64,000 nucleotides of DNA, from contig OU696587.1 in NCBI GenBank assembly GCA_916048095.2, forward strand, positions 279,001 through 343,000. The letters run 5' to 3'. A program made the position numbers and the translations under genes. Below the pieces are notes generated by a model. It ran no database searches, had not been told where the DNA came from, and saw only the letters and a list, made by a program, of their open reading frames with translations. Source of the DNA: Sacculina carcini. Its lineage: Eukaryota > Arthropoda > Thecostraca > Sacculinidae. Each line of letters starts with the position of its first letter. The stretch's first letter is position 1. Below, in pieces: positions 34,906-44,309 of this stretch.

Positions 34906-35243
34906 GCCCGGGAAATCATGTGGCGGTGCAGTGTCATATCACAAAGGGATGGAGCAGGTACGGTGTGGTCGTCGAAAGCCTGGCGCACAGGCGCTACCTC
35001 ATCAAGTTGTTGAGCGGACGTGTGGTCTCTCGAAACCGACGACACATTCGTCGCCGGTACGGTCATGTGATGAGACGAGATCCGGAGCATCCGACGCTCC
35101 AGTCGACCGACGAGGCGCCGAGTCCAGAACCGTGTTCAACGCATCCACAACTGCGGAGGTCTACCAGAGAACGAAGACGTCCTCAAAGACTCATCGAAGT
35201 GATGCGGACGTCTAGGGGGGCGTGTGCGAGTGCTAAGCTGTAG
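34872..35243 (+). pseudogene. Integrase C-terminal domain of element F (shifted frame)
   Basis: Reads YDGRAKDLPDLSPGNHVAVQ, SRYGVVVE and RNRRHIRRRY, then a basic RRSTRERRRPQRL tail. It continues the integrase one frame over, with the shift at about 34870. The domain binds LTR ends in relatives. Either a lesion or a sequencing indel separates it from the core. Confidence 0.75.
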
Positions 35244-35471
35244 TAGCCAATCCTGCCAAGAGATGGCGCCCGCAGTCTATTCCATGCATTGGCGTCGCCA
35301 TGGGAACGGATGATGAATCAGTGTGCGCACAGCAGTGGCCTTGAGTGCGGTGACGTTATTACGGTTCGAGTGAGAGGTGTGTGTATTGTGTCGCAGGTGT
35401 TCATGTGTTATCGTGTTAATGTATTTTTGTATAGTCAAGTGTTCTCGTCAATAAAGATCCAGACCAAAACA
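35223..35471 (+). repeat. 3' LTR of element F
   Basis: 249 bp, same as 32237-32485 apart from one transition. Confidence 0.92.
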
Positions 35472-35602
35472 ATGTATACAGTAGAGTGGCAAGAAAGAAG
35501 ACTCCCACATGCTCATATATTACTATGGCTAATTTCCCATATAAATCCTAACGATTTAGACTCCGTGATTTCAGCAGAGCTTCCTCATCAACAGAGTGAC
35601 CC

Positions 35603-35936
35603 TGTATCGCGGTGTATCAGCAAAGCACCGCTGCCTACACACCACGTGGCTGCACTCTCTCCGCTCTCTCCAGAGCGCTCACGCGCTGCTGGCTTGCAGG
35701 AGCATCGCGCCACTGGGCGTGGCTTCAAGCGTTTGCGGACGTTTCCGCCAGGCGCCGCCACGGGCACTGGCTGCGGCATCTGGCGTGTTTGTATGTGTGT
35801 GTGTGTATTTGTGTGTGAGGCATGTAATTCACCAGTCGTCAAATAAACTCTCGCGAGAGTGCTGTGTTTCACTGGTGTAGCGAGGCGGCGCGATGCCTAA
35901 CATTTCAGCATTGCGCCGCCTAACGACTCCGCTACA
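35603..35936 (+). repeat. 5' LTR of element G
   Basis: TGTATCGCGGTG...CTCCGCTACA, with a GT microsatellite and an AATAAA at about 35842. Confidence 0.85.
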
Positions 35937-36433
35937 TTGATGACCCCTGTGGGAACACTCTTTCCTTCTGTTTTGTTTGCTTTGCTTTTCATCGTCTTCA
36001 TCCTCGCGTTTTATCTTCATCATTTTCGGATTTTTGTCAAGACTTTCTGCCGGCTCAGGAGGCTGCACGCGGCCATCACCATCAACGCTATCGCTGCACG
36101 GACGCGTCACCTCGAAACAGCAGCGACAGCGGCCGGCTCCGACGGGTGACAGCCAAGCTGGACGGCCCCCGGCAACGACGTCTGCTCTCCAGATACGCGC
36201 GCCTCGCCGACTCACTGGCGGCGCCTCAGCCTGGGCCTAATTCAGTTTTCCCACCCTAGCCAAGCACACCACAACGCATAAGCCTCCTGCAGCTCCAAAA
36301 TTTCGCCGCTCGCCTTTCTCAAATCACATCGTTCGCCTCATCGTCACACACTTCTTCCACCACTCGTCCTCCGATCCACATCGTTCCAACAAAGCCACAT
36401 TCGCCGTTCGTCCTCTCCGTGGCCGCCCGTCTA

Positions 36434-36459
36434 GGGGGGGGGGGGGGGGGGGGGGGGGG
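36434..36459. repeat. 26-bp poly-G tract (polypurine tract of G)
   Basis: CTA followed by 26 G and AGATG just before the right LTR. Likely an expanded polypurine tract. Confidence 0.9.
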
Positions 36460-36464
36460 AGATG

Positions 36465-36800
36465 TGTAGCGCGGTGTATCAGCAAGGCACCCCTGCCTAC
36501 ACACCACGTGGCTGCACTCTCTCCGCTCTCTCCAGAGCGCTCACTGGCTGCTGGCTTGCAGGAGCATCGCGCCACTGGGCTTGGCTTCAAGCGTTTGCGG
36601 ACGTTTCCGCCAGGCGCCGCCACGGGCACTGGCTGCGGCATCTGGCGTGTTTGTATGTGTGTGTGTGTATTTGTGTGTATGAGGCATGTAATTCACCAGT
36701 CGTCAAATAAACTCTCGCGAGAGTGCTGTGCTTCACTGGTGTAGCGAGGCGGCGCGATGCCTAACATCTCAGCATTGCGCCGCCTAACGACTCCGCTACA
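36465..36800 (+). repeat. 3' LTR of element G
   Basis: 336 bp; differs from the left copy by substitutions such as TGTAGCG/TGTATCG and a 2-bp difference in the GT tract. Confidence 0.85.
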
Positions 36801-37463
36801 ACCCTATACTCTTTGATATCGTAAAGAGGCACATGGTACATTGACCATGTGGCGCTCTCAATTACATTTCCCCTTGCATGATCAATGGTAAATCCTCGAA
36901 AAAATACCCAAAGCGGCTTCAACTGAACACGCAGATTAGCGAAGATGGCTATCCCACTTACAGAAGAAGATCAATTCAAGATGGCGGCTACCGAACTACG
37001 GTGGGAGAACATGATGTTGATAATAGGTGGATAGTTCGATGTTGTCCAGTACTGTCGAAAATTTTCGACGCGCATATCAATGTTGATTATTGTAACTTTG
37101 TAAAATCAATAAAATACGTTTGCAAGTACATAAACAAAGATTCGGATGCGGCTATGTTTGCCCTTGGAAATGAAACGACGCACGATGAAGTAACTCAGTA
37201 TGAGCTTGGTCGATAATTGAGTACCAATCAGGCCTTGTGGCGGATATTCGGCTTTCCCATACACGAACGCTTTCCTGCAATACAGCAGCTGGCTGTTCAC
37301 CTTGCTCAGCAGAAGCGATCTGACAACAGAGAGAGGACCGCCGCCACCCGAGATGCTGAGACTGAGGCTCAGTCTCAGGAGAGGAGACTGCTCGATAGTG
37401 CACAGCACCACCAAGCCAACACAAATCGGGCAGGTGCTGGTTATACGCAAATGTTAGTGTTTG

Positions 37464-37496
37464 TATTATATATATATATATATATATATATTTGTA
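37464..37496. repeat. (TA)n tract
   Basis: A TA dinucleotide run immediately right of a 34-base sequence shared with 46962-46995. Confidence 0.85.
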
Positions 37497-38145
37497 TCAG
37501 CCGACATGTTCCACGATTCGACAACACTGCTTTGAGACGTGTCCAGGTTGACCACATGAAAAACACACGATACCTGTTCGTTTTTTTCTGTTTTTACAAT
37601 GTTTCGCTATGTGTCCATTTTCGCTACACTCATAGCGAGCATAATTTTTCAACCTTGAAGCGACATCCGCATGAGTAGTAGATTTTCCGCCACTTCTCTG
37701 ATCAGCCACCACTTGTTTGGCACAGCTCAACACGTTGTCAATCTTCAGTGTTGAACCGTGCATTGCGCGAACAGTTTCCTGAACAACTGGAGGCAACCCA
37801 CGTAAAAACTGACATGAAATCCATCGGCCACTTTCACTTGAGCAGATGCATCGTCCAAGAGACCGAAAATTAGTCATATATTCGTCCAGTGTCTCATCTG
37901 GTCTCCAATTCCTAGTACAATAGCTGTCTCCTTCTTTTTATCTCCTTCAGACACATCGTTGGAAGACATGAAACGTTTTTCCAATCAGAAAAAAATGGAA
38001 GCACACTCGCAATATCCACTATGTTCTTCAATTGACAGCCCAACCTCAATTTTTCTAGCCAACTATCCAATTCGCCGCTGCCATCGTATTTCTCCACAAT
38101 ATCGGTAAGTTTCAGTGTTTCCATGATTAATTCGGCAGAAATAGC
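37497..38145 (-). pseudogene. gypsy gag fragment
   Basis: Minus strand: METLKLTDIVEKYDGSGELD start at about 38125, a frameshifted middle, then CQFLRGLPP, MHGSTLKIDNVLSCA and two zinc knuckles (CSENGHIAKHC, CFSCGQPGHVSKQC). Protease and pol are not present downstream; the copy ends in the TA tract. Confidence 0.75.
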
Positions 38146-38252
38146 TTGTTGGAGAATCAAGACGCAGGCCCAAACACAAGTGATATATTGATAATAGTAA
38201 AGCAAACAGTAAAAATATATAAATGAATTGAAGCACTAACCAGTCGTAATTT

Positions 38253-38517
38253 CTTCCTTACACGAACGTACACTTCTCACACACAGACTACTCCACTGAC
38301 ACCTTCACAATACAATCAGACATCGCAGACTTAAGCACTACGCACTACAACGACCACGCACGAACGAACACCCTTCGCGACTCCCCGTATACTCCACATA
38401 CAGACATACACGCCTCGACGCCTCTAGGCACGAACCGCTCGTGCTAATACAACAGACAGACATACACTCATGGACGCACAGCCAACTAGCGCCCTCTCCT
38501 CCCACACTGAAACATGA
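38253..38517 (-). repeat. Possible 5' LTR of the gag fragment
   Basis: Lies directly upstream of the gag start. On the minus strand it begins TGTCATGTTTC and ends before a TGGTTAGTGCTTC that could be a primer site. No second copy is present to confirm it. Confidence 0.35.
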
Positions 38518-38921
38518 CACATTCAACTCTACCGTGTACTGCCTATCCTCCGCTCACATAAATATTTACAAAACTCTTAGGGCGTGTTTCATTATCAATG
38601 CTGAAGCGCTAGGAAGCGCTTCAGTGTTACATTATCAATGCTGAAGGTGGAGTGAAGTACTTCACTGCGCTTCACTCGGTAGGCTTGAAGCAGAAGGCAT
38701 TAGGCAATCATTGCGCTTTAGCGACATTCCCTTTCCCGTGTGCTGTTTGTTTTGGAATTGAATAGAGGAATATAATATATTTGTTGAGGACCATATAATA
38801 TAGAATATATTTTCTGTGAGCATTTTGTTCGCCATAGTGGACGGCTTAAAGTATTTGTGTGGTATTTGTGTAAATCCGACAATGCTGAGATTAGCGCAGC
38901 TCCGTATGGAATTAATGAATC

Positions 38922-39377
38922 TGTGGAGGCGTGCAAGTTGCGTGGTTGGGCGGTTGTATGTCTGTGTGTATCCAAGTGTATCCTTTGTGTGTGCGTTTCG
39001 CTCGTTTGTATGCGTGTCTGGCGTGTATGCATGTCAAGTGTATGTCTGTGTGTATCCAAGTGTATCCTTTGTGTGTGCGTTTCGCTCGTTTGTATGCGTG
39101 TCTGGCGTGTATGCATGTCAAGTGTATGTCTGTGTGTATCCTTCTGTATTGGTGAACGCGGTTAGGCGTGTGTGTGGGAATGTGACCGTGGAATGGTCAT
39201 GTGACCGTGTGAAAGGTCACATGACCGAGCTTATATAACACGGCACACTGCCGGTCAAAGGGCCATTCGCTCGGATTCGCTCGCATTCGCTGGTATTATC
39301 TTGTATTGTGATCTCGCCTGCAATAGACTTCTCTCGCCGTGTCTTCCTCGTTTTCAATGTGGCTTCACGACGCCACA
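38922..39377 (+). repeat. 5' LTR of gypsy H
   Basis: 456 bp, TGTGGAGGCG...ACGCCACA. It contains an 84-bp tandem duplication (starting 38957 and 39041, with a partial third at 39125). A TATATAA box lies at 39232-39238, preceded by GGTCAC/GTGACC half-sites and followed by ATTCGCT repeats. Confidence 0.93.
39232..39238 (+). promoter_or_regulatory. TATA box in gypsy H LTR
   Basis: TATATAA downstream of inverted GTGACC/GGTCAC motifs. The transcript would start near 39263. The matching site lies at about 44164 in the right LTR. Confidence 0.6.
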
Positions 39378-39539
39378 TACTGGTGACCCCGACGTGATCA
39401 TTCTTCGACGCCTACGAGGTTCACATCTTCCGTGAGTTTTGATTTCTTCATTTCATCTTTTTCCTTTAAATTTCTTTCTTCATTTAATTTACCATTTCAT
39501 TTTTTTCTGTTCAATTTGTTCACAAATTTAACTTTCATT

Positions 39540-40382
39540 ATGGCGAGCGATAACGCCGCCCCATTTCCCACTAAAAACGGGGCCGAAAGTACACCAGTGG
39601 TCGACGTTTCCGCTTCTCCTGTGCATGGCGTGACTATTAAGCCACCGCCTTTCATGGAGAATTGCATGGAAGGCTGGTTCGCAATCATGGAGGCACAATT
39701 TCGCCTCCAGCGAGTGTCGGTAGAGTCCACAAAATTCTACCACGTCATCGCAGCTCTGCCCCCGAACGTGGTGTGCAAAGTCAGTCCTGCTACAATGGAG
39801 CAAGAGTCATACTCACAGCTCAAATCCGAGGTTCTTCAGACTCTCGAGAAATCCAAAACGGAGCTATTTGAGGAGCTCATTTCTAGCACTGTCATGACTG
39901 GTCGACCATCTGTTTATCTTAGTGAGCTGATGGCGCGTGCACGCAAAGTAAAAGTGACGGAAGATTTAGTTCGTCACAAGTTTACTCAGGCGTTACCACC
40001 AGCTCTCGGCCCGGTCTTGGCTGCACAACAGCAGACGCCGCTGGAACAGCTCGGCAAGCTGGCAGACGAGTTGATGCCGCTAGTGCCGTCGCAGTGCCTG
40101 GCCGCGCCCGGTATGTTTACCCAAGCAGCGACCACTCATCGCCGCGGACGACAGCAGGAGAGAGTATCAAACGCCAGATACGGCATAGGACTGCAGCCTT
40201 TTCATTCCGACCAACGCCCGAAAGTGTGTCGTGGTCATATATTTTTTGGCGCCGCTGCACGCACGTGCAAGCCATGGTGTCAGTGGCCACGGAAACCAGC
40301 AAATCTAGCGATGCAACCATCATCCAGGGGCTCCTCGCCGGTGCCTGCCGATCGTTCCCGTCCGTCGACCCCGGAAAACTAG
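39540..40382 (+). CDS. Gag of gypsy H
   Basis: 280 codons from the ATG at 39540 (MASDNAAPFP); an upstream in-frame Met at 39432 lies in Phe/Ser-rich leader and is less likely. A capsid-like region (FAIMEAQFRLQ, YHVIAALPP) is followed by a proline-rich segment. The C-terminal C-x2-H-x2-FG-x2-A-x2-C cluster, here CRGHIFFGAAARTC, stands in for a normal zinc knuckle and is typical of this gypsy group. Gag overlaps pol by about 290 bases. Confidence 0.85.
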   Translation: MASDNAAPFPTKNGAESTPVVDVSASPVHGVTIKPPPFMENCMEGWFAIMEAQFRLQRVSVESTKFYHVIAALPPNVVCKVSPATMEQESYSQLKSEVLQTLEKSKTELFEELISSTVMTGRPSVYLSELMARARKVKVTEDLVRHKFTQALPPALGPVLAAQQQTPLEQLGKLADELMPLVPSQCLAAPGMFTQAATTHRRGRQQERVSNARYGIGLQPFHSDQRPKVCRGHIFFGAAARTCKPWCQWPRKPANLAMQPSSRGSSPVPADRSRPSTPEN

Positions 40383-43300
40383 ATCGGCAGGCCATGGTAG
40401 CTGCATCAGGTGGCCTGCCGCTCCTCACAGTAGCAGCTCGTGTCGGCACCAAATGGTTGTCCTTCATTGTTGACACCGGAGCAGGTGTCTCCGTCCTTCC
40501 GCGGACCGAGGTAAGCACACTGTCGCTCCTGCCAACATCAGTGCGGTTATCCGCAGCCAATGGCCAGCCCATGACAGTACACGGTGAGGTTCGTGTCGAC
40601 ATTGTGCTGCAGAAGCTGCGTCGGAAGTTCACATGGACATTTGTAGTATCCGACGCAGTATCTCCATTGCTGGGCCACGATTTTTTGCGCCACTTTAAAC
40701 TCATAGTCGATTGTCATCACAACTGCATTCGTGACACCACAACCTCGCTGCAAGCGCCGGCTAAGGTAAGTGGTGCACAACCAGTTGGCCTTGTCGTCAA
40801 CGACTTGAGTAATTTTCCTCATACTGTGCGCACGTTGATGTCTGATCATCCATCGCTACTTGCACCACGGTCAAACAATATGATTTCTATGCCTGTTCAG
40901 CACAGCATTGACACGGGCAGTGCCGCACCGGTCTTTGCTCGGCCTCGCCGACTGACGCCCGATAAAGATAATGCCGCTCGATCTGCTTTCGAAGATCTCT
41001 TAGCGTCCGGTGTCGTCCGTCGTTCCAACTCGCCGTGGGCTTCTCCGCTTCATATGGTTGCTAAGAAAGCACCCGGCGAGTGGCGCATCACGGGAGATTA
41101 TCGGGCGCTCAATGTCAAGACTGTGCATGACAGATTTCCGATCCCACATATCCAGGATCTGTCAGCACATTTAGACGGTATGACAGTATTTTCCAAATTG
41201 GACCTACTACAGGCATATCATCAGGTTCCGATGAGTGAAGCCGACATACCGAAAACCGCTGTAGTGACTCCTTTCGGTTTATTTGAATATTTGTTTATGC
41301 CGTTGGGTCTCAAAAACGCCGGAGCCACTTTTCAGCGCATGATGAGTACGATACTTGCCCACCTGTCGTGCACATTCGTTTATCTAGACGATGTTCTCGT
41401 GTTCTCGGTTGACGAGCAGCAGCACACGCGCGACCTGGCAGCAGTATTTGACGTTTTTGAAAAGCATGGTCTCCGATTATCTCTGGACAAGTGTTGTTTT
41501 TACAGGTCAGAGATTGATTTCCTTGGTCACAAGATCACTGCCGACGGTGTTTGCCCGCCGGATTCCAAAGTGAGTGTCATTAATGATTTTCCTTTACCTT
41601 CTGATTCTGCTTCACTGCGTAGATTTCTGGGCATGGTAGGTTTTTACCGCCGTATGATCCCTGGTTTCGCGACCCTTGTTCACCCTTTGTCGGAACGCAG
41701 TAGAATAGAGCCAAATTCAAAAAGCCTTTCGCTCACTGCAGACGAGATAGCTGCGTTTGAAGGCGTCAAGCGAGCCCTGAGTGACGCATGCACGCTACCT
41801 CATCCCAAAGCTAACTGTGATCAGCTTCAGTTAGTCACCGACTGCTCATCGACGGCTGCTGGCGCTGCACTTCACCAGATGGTGGACGGGGTGCCTAGGC
41901 CCATCTCGTTTTTTTCAAAGAAGCTTTCTGCCGCGCAGCGGAAGTACTCTGTCTACGACCGCGAATTGTTGGCCGCTTATTACGCCGTGGGACATTTCCG
42001 TCATTTCCTGGAGGGGCGAGTGGTAACGCTGCTAACCGATCACAAACCGCTCGTCTCGGCTTTTCGCAGTCCTCGCATGGCTAAGTCAGACAGACAGCAG
42101 CGGCATTGGTCATATATTACCGAATATGTGTCCGATGTTCAGCATGTTCGCGGCGCCGAGAACGTGGTCGCAGATTGCCTTTCGAGAGATGTGAACGTCA
42201 TCCAATTGGAAGCATTTGATCTGCCCGCCATTGCGCGTGCTCAGCTGGATGATCGCGATGTTATGATTCACGCCGACAGCCTGAAGAAGTTCAACTTGTC
42301 CGATGATACCGTGCTACTGTGTGATACAACAACGCCTCATCCTAGGCCGTTTCTACCGCAGAGATGCCGGTTTCACGTGTTCCAGCAGCTGCACAATATT
42401 GCACATCCTGGGGTTCGCGCCAGCACACGCGTGATAAAATCCAGGTATGTATGGCCTCACATGGACAAAGATATTAAAGATTGGGTACGTAGTTGTACTG
42501 CCTGCCAACAATCAAAGATCACGCGCCACACAAAGTCGCCACTTTCGCAGTTTGATCTTCCTAGCGCACGATTCGAGGTGGTTCACTTAGATCTCGTCGG
42601 GCCTCTGCCGCCGGCGGTTACAGCTGGTCACTCATTTTCCACGCCGTTCAGATACATACTGACATGCGTCGATCGTGCAAGCCGCTGGCCCGAGGCGATG
42701 CCACTCACTGACATCACTGCAGCATCTGTTGCCAACGCCTTCTTCACTGGCTGGATTTCGCGTTTCGGTGTCCCACTCCATGTGGTAACGGATCGCGGAA
42801 CCCAGTTTGAATCTGAACTGTTCGAGGAATTATCCAAACTGGTAGGTTTTCATCGTGTTCGGACGACCGCCTATCACCCCCAATCTAACGGCATGGTAGA
42901 GCGTCTTCATCGCGTAATTAAAACAGCTATCATAGCCCGTAAAGAATGCTGGCTTTCGGCTCTTCCGGTCGTCATGTTGGGGATCCGATTGCTGCCCGCG
43001 GAGTCCGGTTTTTCGCCATTCACGGCCGTTACGGGCGGATATCTGCTGTGTCCTCGGGTGCCAACAGGTGAAAACGTGTCCATTAAAGCACAGCACGACT
43101 TCGTGGGCGAACTCAACAAGAGAATGCAGGAGATCGACTTTCACAGCTTGTCAGCCGGCACATCACACAGCACTCCGACATCCTACGTGCCAGCGCAGCT
43201 GATGACATGTGAGCATGTGTGGTTGCGTGTCGATCGTGTCCGCCGTTCACTCGAGGCACCATATCGGGGCCCTTTTCGCGTCGTATCCAGAACGCCGAAA

Positions 43301-43534
43301 GTTTTCACCATCGCTCTGCCAACTGGCGGGTCAGAGTCCGTCTCGATAGATCGTCTGAAGCCAGCCATCGTCACTGCTGCGTCACCGGTCAAGGCCCCTT
43401 CGTCGCAGCCTCGTCCGGTTCCACGTGCACGTGTTACGCCCGCCAGCACCACTACGACACGGCCTGAGACAATCACTACCAGATGCGGTCGTACGGTTAG
43501 ATTCAAGACAACACCGGATTTTCACTATTTTTGA
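40094..43534 (+). CDS. Pol of gypsy H: protease, RT, RNase H, integrase
   Basis: An uninterrupted 1146-codon frame, -1 relative to gag. Protease FIVDTGAGVSVL near residue 125; RT with WRITGDYRALN and catalytic YLDDVLVFS (about 430); RNase H TDCSS (about 580) to ADCLSRD (about 700); integrase HHCC with CTACQ (about 805), HLDLVGPLPP, VTDRGTQF and the Glu of SNGMVE 35 residues after Asp; then a C-terminal PYRGPFRV motif and Pro-rich tail. All catalytic residues are present. Expressed by -1 frameshift; a T6 run at 40242-40247 inside the gag zinc cluster is a candidate slip site. Confidence 0.93.
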   Translation: MPGRARYVYPSSDHSSPRTTAGESIKRQIRHRTAAFSFRPTPESVSWSYIFWRRCTHVQAMVSVATETSKSSDATIIQGLLAGACRSFPSVDPGKLDRQAMVAASGGLPLLTVAARVGTKWLSFIVDTGAGVSVLPRTEVSTLSLLPTSVRLSAANGQPMTVHGEVRVDIVLQKLRRKFTWTFVVSDAVSPLLGHDFLRHFKLIVDCHHNCIRDTTTSLQAPAKVSGAQPVGLVVNDLSNFPHTVRTLMSDHPSLLAPRSNNMISMPVQHSIDTGSAAPVFARPRRLTPDKDNAARSAFEDLLASGVVRRSNSPWASPLHMVAKKAPGEWRITGDYRALNVKTVHDRFPIPHIQDLSAHLDGMTVFSKLDLLQAYHQVPMSEADIPKTAVVTPFGLFEYLFMPLGLKNAGATFQRMMSTILAHLSCTFVYLDDVLVFSVDEQQHTRDLAAVFDVFEKHGLRLSLDKCCFYRSEIDFLGHKITADGVCPPDSKVSVINDFPLPSDSASLRRFLGMVGFYRRMIPGFATLVHPLSERSRIEPNSKSLSLTADEIAAFEGVKRALSDACTLPHPKANCDQLQLVTDCSSTAAGAALHQMVDGVPRPISFFSKKLSAAQRKYSVYDRELLAAYYAVGHFRHFLEGRVVTLLTDHKPLVSAFRSPRMAKSDRQQRHWSYITEYVSDVQHVRGAENVVADCLSRDVNVIQLEAFDLPAIARAQLDDRDVMIHADSLKKFNLSDDTVLLCDTTTPHPRPFLPQRCRFHVFQQLHNIAHPGVRASTRVIKSRYVWPHMDKDIKDWVRSCTACQQSKITRHTKSPLSQFDLPSARFEVVHLDLVGPLPPAVTAGHSFSTPFRYILTCVDRASRWPEAMPLTDITAASVANAFFTGWISRFGVPLHVVTDRGTQFESELFEELSKLVGFHRVRTTAYHPQSNGMVERLHRVIKTAIIARKECWLSALPVVMLGIRLLPAESGFSPFTAVTGGYLLCPRVPTGENVSIKAQHDFVGELNKRMQEIDFHSLSAGTSHSTPTSYVPAQLMTCEHVWLRVDRVRRSLEAPYRGPFRVVSRTPKVFTIALPTGGSESVSIDRLKPAIVTAASPVKAPSSQPRPVPRARVTPASTTTTRPETITTRCGRTVRFKTTPDFHYF

Positions 43535-43853
43535 TGATTTTTGTACTACTGATTTATCGTGTGTTTTTTTATTCAGGACTTGTCCATGAAACGGGTCATT
43601 TTGCTGCTATATATATATGTATATATATATATATATATATTATTGTGTGTGCCTATCTTGACATGTATCACTTCTACCCGTCGTGGTAACTGTCATTTGC
43701 ACATTTGGATGTTCGAATGTGTGAGTATATTGTGTCTATATTGTGGGTGTGTGTGTGACTACGTATGAGTGTGCGCACATGTGTATGTATGATTTGTGAT
43801 ATGTATGACCGACCTTGACGTGTTATGAACTCCGTTCTCAGGCGGCGGAGTAC
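43535..43853 (+). other. 3' untranslated region of gypsy H
   Basis: Between pol and the right LTR: a TA microsatellite (43610-43640) and GT-rich sequence. No envelope-like ORF. The segment ends GGCGGCGGAGTAC, a short purine-rich stretch before the LTR. Confidence 0.6.
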
Positions 43854-44309
43854 TGTGGAGGCGTGCAAGTTGCGTGGTTGGGCGGTTGTATGTCTGTGTG
43901 TATCCAAGTGTATCCTTTGTGTGTGCGTTTCGCTCGTTTGTATGCGTGTCTGGCGTGTATGCATGTCAAGCGTATGTCTGTGTGTATCCAAGTGTATCCT
44001 TTGTGTGTGCGTTTCGCTCGTTTGTATGCGTGTCTGGCGTGTATGCATGTCAAGTGTATGTCTGTGTGTATCCTTCTGTATTGGTGAACGCGGTTAGGCG
44101 TGTGTGTGGGAATGTGACCGTGGAATGGTCATGTGACCGTGTGAAAGGTCACATGACCGAGCTTATATAACACGGCACACTGCCGGTCAAAGGGCCATTC
44201 GCTCGGATTCGCTCGCATTCGCTGGTATTATCTTGTATTGTGATCTCGCCTGCAATAGACTTCTCTCGCCGTGTCTTCCTCGTTTTCAATGTGGCTTCAC
44301 GACGCCACA
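43854..44309 (+). repeat. 3' LTR of gypsy H
   Basis: 456 bp with the same 84-bp internal duplication as the left LTR, so the duplication predates insertion of this copy. Confidence 0.93.

Larger units (their letters stand above)
32237..35471 (+). mobile_element. LTR element F: gag-protease-integrase without RT/RNase H
   Basis: 3235 bp in the Helitron, flanked by ATGTA (32232-32236, 35472-35476). LTRs 249 bp each with one visible difference (CATGCGTTGG/CATGCATTGG), so it is young. Primer site TGGCGCAGCCGACA starts at 32486; polypurine tract TCTAGGGGGGCG ends at 35222. All of RT and RNase H is missing while the reading frame is kept. Confidence 0.9.
35603..36800 (+). mobile_element. Small non-autonomous LTR element G
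   Basis: 1198 bp in the Helitron, flanked by ACCC (35599-35602, 36801-36804). LTRs 334 and 336 bp. The site after the left LTR, TTGATGACCCCTG, resembles the TGGTGACCCCGA primer site of element H. A 26-G run precedes the right LTR as polypurine tract. The 528-bp interior has no recognisable gag or pol. Confidence 0.85.
32042..37310 (+). pseudogene. Helitron Rep/helicase N-terminal coding fragment
   Basis: The Rep domain of Helitrons nicks and joins DNA during rolling-circle transposition. The HAHILL part of the two-His motif lies at about 35510 and the KYINKD part of the Tyr motif at about 37120. Most of the frame is readable apart from a TAG near 32220, a TGA/frame break near 36843 and a TGA near 37215. 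Confidence 0.8.
32036..37320 (+). mobile_element. Helitron coding fragment, split by two LTR elements
   Basis: Three collinear pieces (32036-32236, 35477-35602, 36805-37320) rejoin when the inserts and their duplications (ATGTA and ACCC) are removed. Reading shows GKPDLFITFTSNPK, QDLIARVFRLKL, EWQERRLPHAHILLWL, then HMVH, CMINGKSSKKYPK, GYPTYRRR, YVCKYINKD and RIFGFPIHER. These are the Helitron-like N-terminal Rep region in order. No PIF1 helicase or Helitron termini were found. Confidence 0.85.
38922..44309 (+). mobile_element. Ty3/gypsy element H, nearly intact
   Basis: 5388 bp flanked by AATC (38918-38921, 44310-44313). LTRs 456 bp each, nearly identical (a T/C difference seen near 39041/43971). 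Primer site TGGTGACCCCGACGTGATC starts at 39381, three bases after the LTR. Gag and pol are both open. This is the best-preserved LTR retrotransposon in the window. Confidence 0.93.

Noticed and set aside
35937-36464. Small membrane-protein-like ORF in element G (hydrophobic start)
   Set aside because: Short, T-rich leader sequence without support from codon pattern or homologous copy; more likely non-coding.
38920-39170. CRISPR-like repeat-spacer array
   Set aside because: The 84-bp copies are adjacent without spacers and are part of an LTR in a eukaryotic genome.
40242-40247. Canonical X XXY YYZ slippery heptamer for gypsy H
   Set aside because: The run ATTTTTT does not meet the full heptamer rule in the gag frame, so it is listed only as a candidate slip site.
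43535-43853. Envelope gene of gypsy H
   Set aside because: Only about 320 bases of TA- and GT-rich sequence lie between pol and the LTR; no signal peptide or membrane segment.
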